Shown here one piece after another: positions 34,255-44,907 of a stretch of 64,000 nt of DNA. Position numbers and translations under genes: made by a program. Source of the stretch: Cocleimonas sp. (GTDB taxonomy: Bacteria; Pseudomonadota; Gammaproteobacteria; Thiotrichales; Thiotrichaceae). The DNA lies in assembly GCA_021647365.1 (NCBI GenBank), contig JAKIUW010000010.1, positions 1 through 64,000 on the forward strand, in the 5' to 3' direction. Every line of letters begins with the position of its first letter. The stretch's first letter is position 1. Below the pieces are notes generated by a model. That model ran no database searches and was not told where the DNA came from. It worked only from the letters and a program-made list of their open reading frames with translations.

Positions 34255-35231
34255 TAAACCGCCCCTTTTATTTTACGACGCAATAGTAGCAAAGATAGTG
34301 GGAACAATAAGAAGAATAAACTTCCGCCACTGTCCTCTCCTGAATAAAATCTACTCCAACTTTCATATCCACCACCACGGTTACTTGAATTTCTAGTGTA
34401 ATAGTTTATCCAACCATCAAACTGGCTTAAACGTGTATATACCCCATAATGACCCGGTTGTGCACAACCAACACCCCAACTTGTTATACCTACTTGTACG
34501 TATTCTCCATATTGAATACCCATCAATGGTCCGCCACTATCTGACTTACAAGTATCTTTAGCACCTTGGCTGTACCCTGCACAAATCATATTCTGGGTAA
34601 ATTCAGTAGTTCCATAAATATCTTCACATATTGATTTACTTACAATTGGAACTTCCACTTCCTGAAGATCTTCAGGAAAGTACTTTGCATCTTTATCAGT
34701 AGCTCCCCATCCAACCACTGTTGCTAACAACCCAATAGGTGCATCATCACCAGAAACAGGTATCGTCATGATACCCGAATCATATTCAAGCTCCAGCAAA
34801 GCGATATCTGCATCACCCGATTGATAGTAATAATTAGGATGAACAATAATACGTCTTATATTCTCTCTTCTTCCACCTCTACCTAAATCAGATGTATCAA
34901 CCAGCACCTTTATCGAGGATGCCTCATCTAGCGCACCTGTATCACTATCAACGACACAATGTGCTGCTGTTAATACCCATTTTGAGGCAATTATTGTCCC
35001 ACTACAAAACTGCGCATGATAATTACCTCTACCTAGTTTTTCTGCGCTCAATAATGCCACTGTAGATGGCCAAGCACCCAGAGGTGCCTTCGTTCCACCT
35101 ATAATCTTATTTTCTTTTTTTATCTCTGAGTTAGAGCCTGATACACTTTTTCCTGTTAAAGACTCTGCAAAAGTAAAAGATGAAGTGGTCGCGACCAAGG
35201 CAAAAGCCCATAAAAACTTTTTCATTAACAA
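34254..35231 (-). CDS. Exported trypsin-like serine protease with GlyGly-CTERM tail
   Basis: A 325-residue S1 family protease. A signal peptide (about 1-22) and short propeptide precede the activation site K42-IIGG. The catalytic triad is H91 in TAAHC, D142 in DADIALL and S232 in CKSDSGGPL. D226, six residues before the serine, predicts trypsin-like cleavage after Lys/Arg. The tail SGGSLFFLLFPLSLLLLRRK (about 301-320) is a GlyGly-CTERM signal, known from Vibrio VesB and processed by rhombosortase for surface attachment. AGGAG lies 8 bases before a TTG at 35231; an ATG two codons later (35225) is the alternative. No rhombosortase gene is in view. Confidence 0.88.
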   Translation of the reverse strand: MLMKKFLWAFALVATTSSFTFAESLTGKSVSGSNSEIKKENKIIGGTKAPLGAWPSTVALLSAEKLGRGNYHAQFCSGTIIASKWVLTAAHCVVDSDTGALDEASSIKVLVDTSDLGRGGRRENIRRIIVHPNYYYQSGDADIALLELEYDSGIMTIPVSGDDAPIGLLATVVGWGATDKDAKYFPEDLQEVEVPIVSKSICEDIYGTTEFTQNMICAGYSQGAKDTCKSDSGGPLMGIQYGEYVQVGITSWGVGCAQPGHYGVYTRLSQFDGWINYYTRNSSNRGGGYESWSRFYSGEDSGGSLFFLLFPLSLLLLRRKIKGAV

Positions 35232-35369
35232 AATACTATCTCCTGTCGTTATCTATTCGTTATCTATTCGTTATCATACTTATTTCATAGGACATTCTGG
35301 CTTAATAATAGTTTCTCTAGCTACTCTTAATTATCCATTCTTTACAAAAAATTACACTTTTTTCCAGGA

Positions 35370-36893
35370 TCAACCCAGCTTCAATACCGATAAAGTTCTT
35401 TGCCTAACTATTTTCAATAAAGCAATATCTTCTATCAAAGATTCCTGATACGACGGCACCATTGATTTGATCTTAGCTTGCCAGCCTTCTTTTTGGTATT
35501 GCTCAACAAAACAACTCTCGATAATCTCTATCATCGTTTTAACAGTAATCGATGCGCCAGGTGATGCACCTAACAGTGCGGCGAGTGATCCGTCTGCTGA
35601 AGTGACCACTTCTGTGCCAAACTCTAATGTACCACCCTTGTCTTCACATTTCTTAATGATTTGCACGCGCTGACCTGCAGAGGCAAGCTTCCAATCTTCT
35701 TCTTTAGCATCAGGGAAATAGTTTTGCAATGAGGCTACACGTTGCGAATGACTTTGCATGGATTCGCTGATTAAATAACGAGTCAAATCTATATTGCGCA
35801 AACCCACCATGGTCATTGGTTTTATGTTATCAAAATTGGTCGCTTTGATAAGATCAAAATTGGAGCCATATTTTAAAAACTTGGTGGTGAAGCCTGCAAA
35901 AGGACCAAACAATAGAGCTTTATCAGGAATTCCATCGGGGTTGCCAAGAGCATCATCCGATGACAAAACACGTGCATCAAGGTGCGGCACTGACATCGGT
36001 GGTGCACCAATGGCGGCTTTTCCGTAAACCTTAGCTAAGTGTTGCTTTACAATCTCTGGCTTTTCACAAACCAACCAATGTCCGCTAACAGGAAATCCCG
36101 CGTATCCATCGCATTCAGGAATATTAGATTTTTGTAATAACGGAAGTGCGCCTCCGCCAACGCCTAAAAAAACAAACTTGGTGTTTAAGATTTTATCTGC
36201 ACCCGTTTTATCCTTCATCAAAACATTCCAAGTGCCATCTTCAAGCTGAGTAAGGTCATCCACATGGGTACTTAAGTGTAACTCAAAGCCATTTTGCTGG
36301 ACGAGGTATTCCGTCATACTTCTCGCTATCTGTCCAAAGTTTACGTCGCTGCCGTAGCGCATTCGTGTTGCTGCAACCTTTTCATCTGAGTCACGGTTAT
36401 TCATCACCAAGGGCAACCACTGCCGTATGATTTCAGGATCATCCGAAAATTCCATATCGCTAAACTGATGTTGTGTACTTAGTAATTCATAACGCTTACG
36501 CAAGTATTCAACATTATCATCGCCCCAAACAAAGCTTTGATGCGGAACAGGGTTAATAAACTTTGCAGGCTCAGGAAGGATGTTCTTTTCAACCAATGTC
36601 GCCCAAAATTGCAGGCTGACCTCAAAGGCAGCATTAATTTCCAACGCCTTGCTAATATCAATATTGCCGTCATCACCTTCAGGCGTGTAATTCAACTCGC
36701 AATAGCCTGCGTGACCCGTACCGGCATTGTTCATGCTATCCGTGCTTTCCATCGCCACATGATCAAGTCGCTCGATCATCGTAATCTTTAACGCTGGGTC
36801 GAGTTGATTCAGCAGAGTGCCAAGGCAAGTACTCATCGCACCTGCGCCTATTAAGACGACATCAACTTTTTGTTTATCTTCTTTTATATCCAT
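35370..36893 (-). CDS. mqo: Malate:quinone oxidoreductase
   Basis: Peripheral membrane FAD enzyme that oxidises malate to oxaloacetate and reduces quinone, replacing or supplementing NAD malate dehydrogenase in the citric-acid cycle. The 507 residues have the FAD-binding start VDVVLIGAGAMSTCLGTLL and TMIERLDHVAMESTDSMNNAGTGHAGYCELNYTP (GTGHAG block), followed by NPVPHQSFVWG, VATRMRYG-type RMRYGSDVNFG and the end-domain GASPGASITVKTMIEII. Length agrees with the family. AGGTAA lies about 5 bases before the ATG at 36893. It stands alone; a dispersed repeat lies upstream at 36922. Confidence 0.95.
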   Translation of the reverse strand: MDIKEDKQKVDVVLIGAGAMSTCLGTLLNQLDPALKITMIERLDHVAMESTDSMNNAGTGHAGYCELNYTPEGDDGNIDISKALEINAAFEVSLQFWATLVEKNILPEPAKFINPVPHQSFVWGDDNVEYLRKRYELLSTQHQFSDMEFSDDPEIIRQWLPLVMNNRDSDEKVAATRMRYGSDVNFGQIARSMTEYLVQQNGFELHLSTHVDDLTQLEDGTWNVLMKDKTGADKILNTKFVFLGVGGGALPLLQKSNIPECDGYAGFPVSGHWLVCEKPEIVKQHLAKVYGKAAIGAPPMSVPHLDARVLSSDDALGNPDGIPDKALLFGPFAGFTTKFLKYGSNFDLIKATNFDNIKPMTMVGLRNIDLTRYLISESMQSHSQRVASLQNYFPDAKEEDWKLASAGQRVQIIKKCEDKGGTLEFGTEVVTSADGSLAALLGASPGASITVKTMIEIIESCFVEQYQKEGWQAKIKSMVPSYQESLIEDIALLKIVRQRTLSVLKLG

Positions 36894-36921
36894 AGTTACC
36901 TGATTTTAAAGCACCTTTTTA

Positions 36922-36944
36922 AAGCACACCCCCCTACTTTTACA
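36922..36944 (+). repeat. Dispersed C-rich repeat, slightly degenerate
   Basis: AAGCACACCCCCCTACTTTT then ACA: C6 followed by T in place of the last C. It lies in the divergent region between mqo and the YebC-like gene. Confidence 0.75.
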
Positions 36945-37112
36945 GGGTGTTTTCTTTATCTATACATCTGATGTGATTGTATAAGGAAATCATGCGCAGA
37001 ACTTAAAAATAATAAAAATATCATCATTACTATTAAAACCAACATGATGAAACTTCCCTAGCTCTTGTCTAAGCTGTAGAATCCTAGCATCTAAATTTTA
37101 ATGAGAATCATC

Positions 37113-37832
37113 ATGGGCAGAGCGTACCAAAACCGTAAAGAATCAATGGCCAAAACTTCTGATATGAAGGCGAAGGTTTACAGCAAATACGGGCGCGAGA
37201 TATACGTTGTCGCCAAAGCGGGCGGCTTTGACCCTGATGGCAACTTAGCGTTACGCAGTTTGATCGACAAAGCGAAGAAAGACCAAGTCCCTGCTCACGT
37301 TATAGACAAAGCTATAGAAAAAGCCAAAGGCGGCGGCGGTGAAGATTTTGCACCTGCATTGTATGAAGGTTTCGGCCCCGGTGGTTGCATGATTTTGGTT
37401 GAATGTTTAACCGATAACCCCAACCGCACCTTCGGCGATGTACGTTTATGCTTTACCAAAAACAAATGCAAACTCGGCACACCCGGCACAGTAAAACATT
37501 TATTTGATCACTCGGCTATTTCCGTTTTTAAAGGCGACGACGAAGATGCCGCTCTAGAAGCATTAATGGAAGCAGACGTTGATGTCAGCGACATTGAAAG
37601 TGAAGACAACATGATTACCGTATTCGCACCTAATACCGAATACGGCAAAGCCAAAGAAGCGCTGATGGCAGCTTTTCCAGAGATTGAATTTGAAGTTGAT
37701 GAAATCCAATACCTCGCACAAAACACTGCACCATTAACCAGCAACGACGACAAAGAAACGTTTGAGAATCTTTTGGATTCACTCAATGATAATGATGATG
37801 TACAGAATGTTTATCATAGTGTTGAGGATTAA
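37113..37832 (+). CDS. YebC/PmpR family protein, YeeN-type
   Basis: A protein of the YebC/TACO1 family, 239 residues from the chosen ATG. The start [19 protein letters not shown], the [21 protein letters not shown] block, [21 protein letters not shown] and YEGFGPGG are closely similar to E. coli YeeN rather than YebC. Family members have been reported as transcription regulators and as factors that help ribosomes with difficult proline stretches; which applies here is unknown. The frame opens four codons earlier (37101), but the MGR start matches the family. A palindromic repeat and a bidirectional terminator follow. Confidence 0.9.
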   Translation: MGRAYQNRKESMAKTSDMKAKVYSKYGREIYVVAKAGGFDPDGNLALRSLIDKAKKDQVPAHVIDKAIEKAKGGGGEDFAPALYEGFGPGGCMILVECLTDNPNRTFGDVRLCFTKNKCKLGTPGTVKHLFDHSAISVFKGDDEDAALEALMEADVDVSDIESEDNMITVFAPNTEYGKAKEALMAAFPEIEFEVDEIQYLAQNTAPLTSNDDKETFENLLDSLNDNDDVQNVYHSVED

Positions 37833-37847
37833 AACTCTAATCTAAAC

Positions 37848-37906
37848 TAGAAAGCACACCCCCCCACTTTTACATGATGTAAAAGTGGGGGGGGGTGTGC
37901 TTTCTA
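37848..37906. repeat. Palindromic pair of the dispersed repeat, unequal runs
   Basis: TAGAAAGCACA-C7-ACTTTTACAT on the left and ATGTAAAAGT-G9-TGTGCTTTCTA on the right, centred on a GATG-like dyad. The two homopolymer runs differ (seven C, nine G), the only mismatch in the arms. It lies between the convergent YebC-like gene and lolA. Confidence 0.9.
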
Positions 37907-37910
37907 ATTA

Positions 37911-37945
37911 GCAAAAAAAAAATGACCCAAAAGGGTCATTTTTAA
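37911..37945. terminator. Bidirectional intrinsic terminator between YebC-like gene and lolA
   Basis: AATGACCC and GGGTCATT (37921-37928, 37933-37940) form a stem with an AAAA loop. Ten A precede it on plus, giving a long T-run for the minus-strand lolA, and TTTTT follows for the plus-strand gene. It is a separate structure from the adjacent palindromic repeat. Confidence 0.9.
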
Positions 37946-37962
37946 ATATAACAATCTAAAAG

Positions 37963-38604
37963 CTAAATAGCCTTCCCAATCACATCCACTCCAGCAGGTG
38001 GTTTAAAGAAGAACGTCTTTCCCGCAATAGGGACATTCGACTGTGTATTCAATTTAATCACCGTCTTTTGACCAAGCTGATCTAACATAATCATTTGGCG
38101 CATATTGCCTTTTGCATCTAGACCAATTTCGATATTTCTGAAATCTTTGCTTGCTTTGCGTGGTGTGAGTTGAAACCAATCCAATCCACCTTTTGCTTTA
38201 AGCGACTTAACCACAAATTGTGCATCAGGTGATTGCTTGCGCGTAAGTATTGCAATCGGTGCGCTCGACATGGCACGGCTAAGTGGCTTGATGGTAACTT
38301 GTTCTAAGTCCTCATCGTAAATCCAGATGTTTTTGCCGTCGCCTACTATTATTTGCGGGTCAGGTGTTTTATAAACCCAGCGGAATTTACCAGGGCGGCT
38401 TAAGTATAAATTCCCTGTGGAGCTTTGAATCATCTTGCCTTTTTTACTAAACACTTGTTGGTTAAAGCTACCTTTTAAGCTACTTACCTTAGTAAAAAAA
38501 TTGTTTAAACGATCACGCGCTGCATCTGTTTTTGCAACAGCAATATTAGAACTTGCTATCAATAAAGCACCTGCTACGGTAAGTAGTAATCCTGTCTTTT
38601 TCAT
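37963..38604 (-). CDS. lolA: Outer-membrane lipoprotein carrier protein LolA
   Basis: Periplasmic chaperone that ferries lipoproteins from LolCDE to LolB. From the ATG at 38604 it has 213 residues with a signal peptide (MKKTGLLLTVAGALLIASSNIAVA). The mature part has LKGSFNQQVFSKKGKMIQSSTGNLYLSRPGKFRWVYKTPDPQIIV-type family blocks (listed here as LKGSFNQQ, GNLYLSRPGKFRW and DGKNIWIYDEDLEQVTI). AAGGAAAT precedes this ATG at good distance, while the longer frame would start with a TTG. It follows ftsK by 62 bases, the arrangement seen in E. coli. lolC/lolE lie 35 kb away in this window. Confidence 0.93.
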   Translation of the reverse strand: MKKTGLLLTVAGALLIASSNIAVAKTDAARDRLNNFFTKVSSLKGSFNQQVFSKKGKMIQSSTGNLYLSRPGKFRWVYKTPDPQIIVGDGKNIWIYDEDLEQVTIKPLSRAMSSAPIAILTRKQSPDAQFVVKSLKAKGGLDWFQLTPRKASKDFRNIEIGLDAKGNMRQMIMLDQLGQKTVIKLNTQSNVPIAGKTFFFKPPAGVDVIGKAI

Positions 38605-38666
38605 AAATATTTCCTTTTTCAATCTTATAAGTACTAACTAAGATTCATTTTAAACTTAGTTAATAT

Positions 38667-41441
38667 TTAATCACGGACTGGCTCTGGTGCTAACACTTCT
38701 CTGGTTCCATTTGACTGAACCGCGCTGACTACACCTGCCCTTTCCATATCTTCAATCATTGATGCGGCACGATTGTAACCTACTTTGAGGCGACGTTGTA
38801 CATAGGAGATTGAGGCGCGTCGAGCTTCAGTTACGATAGCAACCGCTTGATCATATAGCGCATCACCTTCGGTGTTCTCTAAAGGCTCCAATCCCGGAAT
38901 CGCATCGGATGATCCCGTATCTTCTATGACATCGGTTAGATACTCTGGTTCCCCTTGGAGCTTCAAATAGTTTACTACGTCTTCCACTTCTTGGTCGGCG
39001 ACAAAGGCTCCGTGTACGCGCTGAGACAAGCCAGTACCGGGTGGAAGGTATAACATATCACCGTGTCCGAGTAAGGATTCTGCACCACCTTGATCAAGAA
39101 TGGTACGTGAATCAATCTTAGTTGAAACTTGGAATGCGATACGCGTTGGAATATTTGCTTTGATCAATCCGGTTATAACATCAACCGAAGGTCTTTGCGT
39201 TGCAAGGATAAGGTGGATACCCGATGCACGCGCTTTTTGTGCCAAGCGTGCAATCAATTCTTCAACTTTCTTGCCTACCACCATCATCATGTCAGCAAAC
39301 TCATCAATAACGATAACGATGTATGGGAGCGGTTCTAAAATCTGTGGGCGCACATCAACATGCAAAGTTGGGTCAAAGGTTGGGTCAGTAATTGGCTCGC
39401 CTTTATCAATAGCTGCTTTTACTTTTTCGTTATAGCCTGCAATACCGCGTACCTTCATGTGTGACATTAACGCATAACGACGCTCCATCTCACCTACTGC
39501 CCAACGTAAACTATTAGAGGCATCCTTCATATCAGTAACAACAGGTGTTAATAGATGTGGAATGCCTTCGTAAATACTTAGCTCAAGCATTTTAGGGTCA
39601 ATTAAAATCAGTTTTACTTCTTTAGGTGTTGCTTTATAGACCAAGCTAATCAACATGGCATTGACACCCACCGACTTACCTGAACCTGTTGTACCCGCAA
39701 TCAATAGATGCGGCATACGTCCAAGGTCTGCAACTGCAGGATTACCTTCGATAGTTTTACCTAGCACCATGGTTAACGGTGATTTTGATTCACGGAATAA
39801 ATTAGAATCTAAAATTTCACTGATCGAAACCAAATCACGTTTTGCATTCGGCACTTCAATACCAATCGTTGTTTTACCCGGAATAACCTCGACAACACGA
39901 ACACTCGATACGCACATATTACGCGCCATATCTTGTGCCAAATTTGTGATACGGCTTGCCTTAGTTCCTGGAGGAAGCAGTAATTCAAAACGTGTAATGA
40001 TTGGGCCAGGGTAGTATGAATCAATCTTCACGCCATTGATCTTGAATGATTCCAATGTATCAATAATATTGCGCGCATGGGTTTCAAGCTCAATTTTTGA
40101 GAAGTTTCCTTGATCTGCTTGCGGTGGATTCAATAAGCTAACAGGTGGCAAGGTTAATGCTTTATCTAACGAGATGGTATCGGTAGATTTTTTAGCAGGT
40201 GCTTTATTTTCTACTTTCTCTTGTACTTCCGCTTCTGTTTTTGGTTGAGTCTTGGATTGTGTTTTTGCTTTTGCAACCGCTCTCGCCTTTTCCATCAAGC
40301 TGGTTTTCTTAGCCTTTGGCTGAACGAATTCTTCAACAATATCGTCTTGCGCTGTTCTTGCGGTGATTACATCATCCAAACCATCAACAGATACATCACT
40401 TTGGTCGTAAGTATCAGCATCTCTAGGGCCTCCTTGCTGAACGCTTGGCTCGCTTGTTTTTTGCTCATGCAGATAATCTGGCACACCCAAGACAGGATCT
40501 TGGCGTGTGCTTGAACCTGACAAGCCATCTTGCAAGGCATCAAACATTGGCTTTTGAAAGCCCTGCCCTTCACTAGCAGAAGATTTTTTCCACAAGAACA
40601 TACCTGAAAGCCCTGCCGCTACCGCGCCAAACATACTTGTACCTTGCCCTTGATGGTGATTGGCTTGACTTCTATCTTGTACATTAATTTCAACACGCTC
40701 TATTTTCTCAAGCGTTTCAACAGGCATTGAACCCGCACTAGTCTCGTAAGAAGGTTGCGAACCAGAACCCATAAACAAGTCAATCACGCTCATAATGCCA
40801 TCGCCAATTTTATCAATCAGCTTGAGCCATTGAATGTCTGCAAACAGTGTGATTCCTGCAATAAAGCCTGAGAATAGAATCATCGTCGCACCAATATCTC
40901 CCAAAGCACGCACCGACACCTGAGCAATACCAAGCCCTAGCAAACCACCAGAAGTCTGTGCTAGATAGCTTGCAGGCCAAAGCAAAGTAGCTAAGCCACA
41001 ACCTGCAATCAGAGCAAGGAATACACCGAAAACAGTAATACCAAGATTAATCCCGCCATGATTATTCTCTTTTGTTGATCGGAAAATAAGATAAGCCGAA
41101 ACAATAAAGGCGACAGGAATGAGATAAGCCAGATAACCAAAGAAACCAATCAACACGTCTGCGAGATACGCACCCGCAGAGCCAGCTTTGTTTTGAATAA
41201 CTGCGTTACTATCAAAATGGAACAAACCAGGGTCAGCTGGGTTGTAAGTGATCAATGCCAATAAAACCACGGCTGTTATTCCCGCAAGAATAAAGATACT
41301 GGTTTGTTTGAGGCTACCCTTCTTTTGCGACGTTAATGCAACTTTTTGCACAGCAGTAGACTTCGCTGATGCTTTTTTACGAGTAGTGGTATTTTTAGCG
41401 CGCGTACGCTTTTTTGAAGCTGGTGCTTTTCTAGCTGCCAA
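38667..41441 (-). CDS. ftsK: DNA translocase FtsK
   Basis: Septal DNA pump that clears chromosome ends at division and activates XerCD at dif. The 924 residues comprise a basic Ala/Lys-rich N-terminus, four membrane helices (about 48-200), a linker (about 210-440) and the motor. The motor has Walker A LIAGTTGSGKSVG, Walker B-region YIVIVIDEFADMM and the LILATQRPSVDVITGLIKANIP segment. A winged-helix gamma domain closes it (about 860-924, AVAIVTEARRASISYVQRRLKVGYNRAA). The linker is short compared with E. coli FtsK. The start is a TTG at 41441 with AGGGGA 9 bases upstream; no closer ATG gives the conserved basic N-terminus. lolA follows on the same strand. Confidence 0.95.
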   Translation of the reverse strand: MAARKAPASKKRTRAKNTTTRKKASAKSTAVQKVALTSQKKGSLKQTSIFILAGITAVVLLALITYNPADPGLFHFDSNAVIQNKAGSAGAYLADVLIGFFGYLAYLIPVAFIVSAYLIFRSTKENNHGGINLGITVFGVFLALIAGCGLATLLWPASYLAQTSGGLLGLGIAQVSVRALGDIGATMILFSGFIAGITLFADIQWLKLIDKIGDGIMSVIDLFMGSGSQPSYETSAGSMPVETLEKIERVEINVQDRSQANHHQGQGTSMFGAVAAGLSGMFLWKKSSASEGQGFQKPMFDALQDGLSGSSTRQDPVLGVPDYLHEQKTSEPSVQQGGPRDADTYDQSDVSVDGLDDVITARTAQDDIVEEFVQPKAKKTSLMEKARAVAKAKTQSKTQPKTEAEVQEKVENKAPAKKSTDTISLDKALTLPPVSLLNPPQADQGNFSKIELETHARNIIDTLESFKINGVKIDSYYPGPIITRFELLLPPGTKASRITNLAQDMARNMCVSSVRVVEVIPGKTTIGIEVPNAKRDLVSISEILDSNLFRESKSPLTMVLGKTIEGNPAVADLGRMPHLLIAGTTGSGKSVGVNAMLISLVYKATPKEVKLILIDPKMLELSIYEGIPHLLTPVVTDMKDASNSLRWAVGEMERRYALMSHMKVRGIAGYNEKVKAAIDKGEPITDPTFDPTLHVDVRPQILEPLPYIVIVIDEFADMMMVVGKKVEELIARLAQKARASGIHLILATQRPSVDVITGLIKANIPTRIAFQVSTKIDSRTILDQGGAESLLGHGDMLYLPPGTGLSQRVHGAFVADQEVEDVVNYLKLQGEPEYLTDVIEDTGSSDAIPGLEPLENTEGDALYDQAVAIVTEARRASISYVQRRLKVGYNRAASMIEDMERAGVVSAVQSNGTREVLAPEPVRD

Positions 41442-42776
<1,335 letters not shown>

Positions 42777-42805
42777 ACTTAAGGGACCTCTGATTAAGTC
42801 CTATA

Positions 42806-42854
42806 AAGCACACCCCCCCACTTTTACATGATGTAAAAGTGGGGGGGTGTGCTT
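42806..42854. repeat. Perfect 49-bp palindrome formed by two repeat cores
   Basis: Two copies of AAGCACA-C7-ACTTTTACAT face each other around a single central G, giving 24-bp perfect arms. It is the tightest head-to-head pair seen. It lies between trxB and aat, both on plus. Confidence 0.95.
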
Positions 42855-42892
42855 CCACGATTAATTACAGAGAGAGACCTTCACTCAAGATA

Positions 42893-43639
42893 ATGTCCAC
42901 CGGAAAAGCCTCATTAGTTCTACTAGACCCACACGCGAGTGACGAGCCATTCCCTCCCGTGGAGTTAGCGTGGGAAGAGCCGAACGGTTTGCTGGCTTTT
43001 GGCGGCGACCTCTCCCCTACCCGCCTGATCAATGCGTATAAATCAGGAATTTTCCCTTGGTACAATCCTGAAGAACCTATTTACTGGTGGTCTCCTGACC
43101 CACGCGCAGTACTTTATCCTAAGCAAATCCATCTTAGCAAAAGTTTACGCAAATCCATTCGTAGCAAACTTAACAAAGGCTATGAGATTCGTTTTGATAC
43201 AGATTTTACCAATGTCGTTAAATCCTGCGCCGCACCCCGAACGCAATCAGGTGGCACATGGATTACCAATGAAATGTTTCTCGCTTATGTAGAATTACAC
43301 AAACTCGGCATCGCTCACAGCGTAGAAGTATGGAACGACAAAAATGAACTCGTCGGCGGTTTATACGGCATCGCGACTGGCGGTGTGTTTAGCGGTGAGT
43401 CCATGTTTAGCAAAGAAACGGATGTCTCTAAAATTGCCTTTGCCGCTCTCGCATGGCATATGCAAGATTGGGGCTATTCGCTGATTGACTGCCAAATCGA
43501 AAACCCACATTTAATGAGCATGGGCGCTATTAATATCCCGCGTAAAGAATATCTGGGTGTTTTAAAAACTACACGTTATTTTAAGCAGCCAAAGTGGGAA
43601 TATAATGATGAGTGTGATCTTTCACATTGTTTGATTTGA
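42893..43639 (+). CDS. aat: Leucyl/phenylalanyl-tRNA-protein transferase
   Basis: Attaches Leu or Phe to proteins with N-terminal Lys or Arg, marking them for ClpS/ClpAP degradation (bacterial N-degron pathway). From the ATG at 42893 it has 248 residues. Family blocks are FPPVELAWEEPNGLLAFGGDLSP, AYKSGIFPWYNPEEPIYWWSPDPR, TWITNEMFLAYVELH and HSVEVWNDKNELVGGLYG, then GGVFSGESMFSKETDVSKIA and LIDCQIENPHLMSMGA. The frame is open 18 codons further upstream to a GTG inside the palindromic repeat, which is unlikely to be the start. Clp genes are not in the window. Confidence 0.95.
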   Translation: MSTGKASLVLLDPHASDEPFPPVELAWEEPNGLLAFGGDLSPTRLINAYKSGIFPWYNPEEPIYWWSPDPRAVLYPKQIHLSKSLRKSIRSKLNKGYEIRFDTDFTNVVKSCAAPRTQSGGTWITNEMFLAYVELHKLGIAHSVEVWNDKNELVGGLYGIATGGVFSGESMFSKETDVSKIAFAALAWHMQDWGYSLIDCQIENPHLMSMGAINIPRKEYLGVLKTTRYFKQPKWEYNDECDLSHCLI

Positions 43640-43759
43640 TCATCAAACAAGTAAAACAGAATCACTAATAATAATAAAAACAACTATTTAACACCATGCT
43701 ATTGACAGCACCAGATGCTTAATCTATTTTAATAGCCCCAATAAAAAAGCACTCTTTGT

Positions 43760-44860
43760 ATGCTGATGTCGCCAAGCGAAGCTTTAGTACGCTTCGAAAA
43801 TGTTCAAAAAAGTTACGACGGCGAAATTCTCGTTATCAAAGATCTCAACCTTGATATACAAAAAGGTGAATTTCTTACTATGCTTGGGCCCTCGGGTTCA
43901 GGTAAAACAACCTGCCTTATGATGCTTGCTGGTTTCGAGCCTGCTACTTCTGGTGAAATATATCTTGAGAACCAACCCATCAACTGTGTGCCGCCACATA
44001 AGCGTGGCATTGGCATGGTATTCCAAAACTACGCCCTTTTTCCTCATATGACCATCGGTGAGAATCTTGCGTTTCCTTTAGAAGTTCGCAAAATGAGTAA
44101 GTCAGAGCGCGAGATAAAAGTTAAAAAGGCACTCGATATGGTACAACTCAGTGGTTTTGCCGATCGTCGCCCTGCTCAACTTTCTGGTGGTCAACAACAA
44201 CGTGTTGCTGTTGCACGCGCTCTGGTTTTTGATCCTGATGTTGTTTTGATGGATGAACCTCTCGGTGCACTGGATAAAAATCTGCGTGAGCAAATGCAAT
44301 ATGAAATAAAACACATCCACGAACGCTTGGGCGTAACGGTTTTATATGTAACTCACGATCAAAGCGAAGCGCTTACCATGTCGAATCGAGTTGCGGTATT
44401 TGATGATGGCATTATTCAACAACTTGCACCCCCCGATGTTCTTTACGAGCAACCTGAGAATGCGTTTGTAGCGGATTTTATCGGTGATAATAATTGCTTA
44501 CTAGGCACGGTCATTAGTGAAGCCGAAAAAAGTTGTGTTGTAAAAACTGACGATGGTTCTGAAATTGAAGCCAATAAAGTCAATACTGCGGGCGTTGGTA
44601 GTCGAAGCACTTTATCCATCCGCCCAGAGCGCGTCATTATCAACCCTGAAGCTGGGCAAGTACCCAATATGTTTCAGGCTACGGCAGAAGAATTAATTTA
44701 TTTAGGGGATCATATTCGTACCCGCATGACCGTCTGCGGTAGTAATAACTTTTTTGTTAAAATCCCCAACTCATCACATCATGCCAACCTAAACAAAGGT
44801 GATACCGTCACCATAGGTTGGAATGAACAAGATTGTCGTGCATTAAACGCGTCAGATTAA
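43760..44860 (+). CDS. potA: Polyamine ABC transporter ATPase PotA
   Basis: ATP-binding subunit of a spermidine/putrescine-type importer. The 366 residues have Walker A GPSGSGKTT, the Q-loop MVFQNYALFPHMTIGENLAF, signature LSGGQQQRVAVARAL, Walker B VVLMDEPLGALDKNLRE and the switch VTHDQSEAL. A C-terminal TOBE-type regulatory domain (about 245-366) includes LSIRPERVII and EELIYLGDHIRTRM. It is first in the order potA-potD-potB-potC. Its end overlaps the open frame upstream of potD, but potD starts 47 bases later. The substrate is inferred from the family and from the polyamine-synthesis genes elsewhere in the window. Confidence 0.93.
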   Translation: MLMSPSEALVRFENVQKSYDGEILVIKDLNLDIQKGEFLTMLGPSGSGKTTCLMMLAGFEPATSGEIYLENQPINCVPPHKRGIGMVFQNYALFPHMTIGENLAFPLEVRKMSKSEREIKVKKALDMVQLSGFADRRPAQLSGGQQQRVAVARALVFDPDVVLMDEPLGALDKNLREQMQYEIKHIHERLGVTVLYVTHDQSEALTMSNRVAVFDDGIIQQLAPPDVLYEQPENAFVADFIGDNNCLLGTVISEAEKSCVVKTDDGSEIEANKVNTAGVGSRSTLSIRPERVIINPEAGQVPNMFQATAEELIYLGDHIRTRMTVCGSNNFFVKIPNSSHHANLNKGDTVTIGWNEQDCRALNASD

Positions 44861-44907
44861 CGGATTACCTATCAACACAAAAGACCAACACTAAAGGAGC
44901 TAAAAGA

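Noticed and set aside
37095..37114. Fur-box-like sequence (ATGAGAATCATCAT) before the YebC-like gene
   Set aside because: It matches 12 of 14 positions of part of a Fur site but overlaps the start codons, and no iron-related gene is linked.
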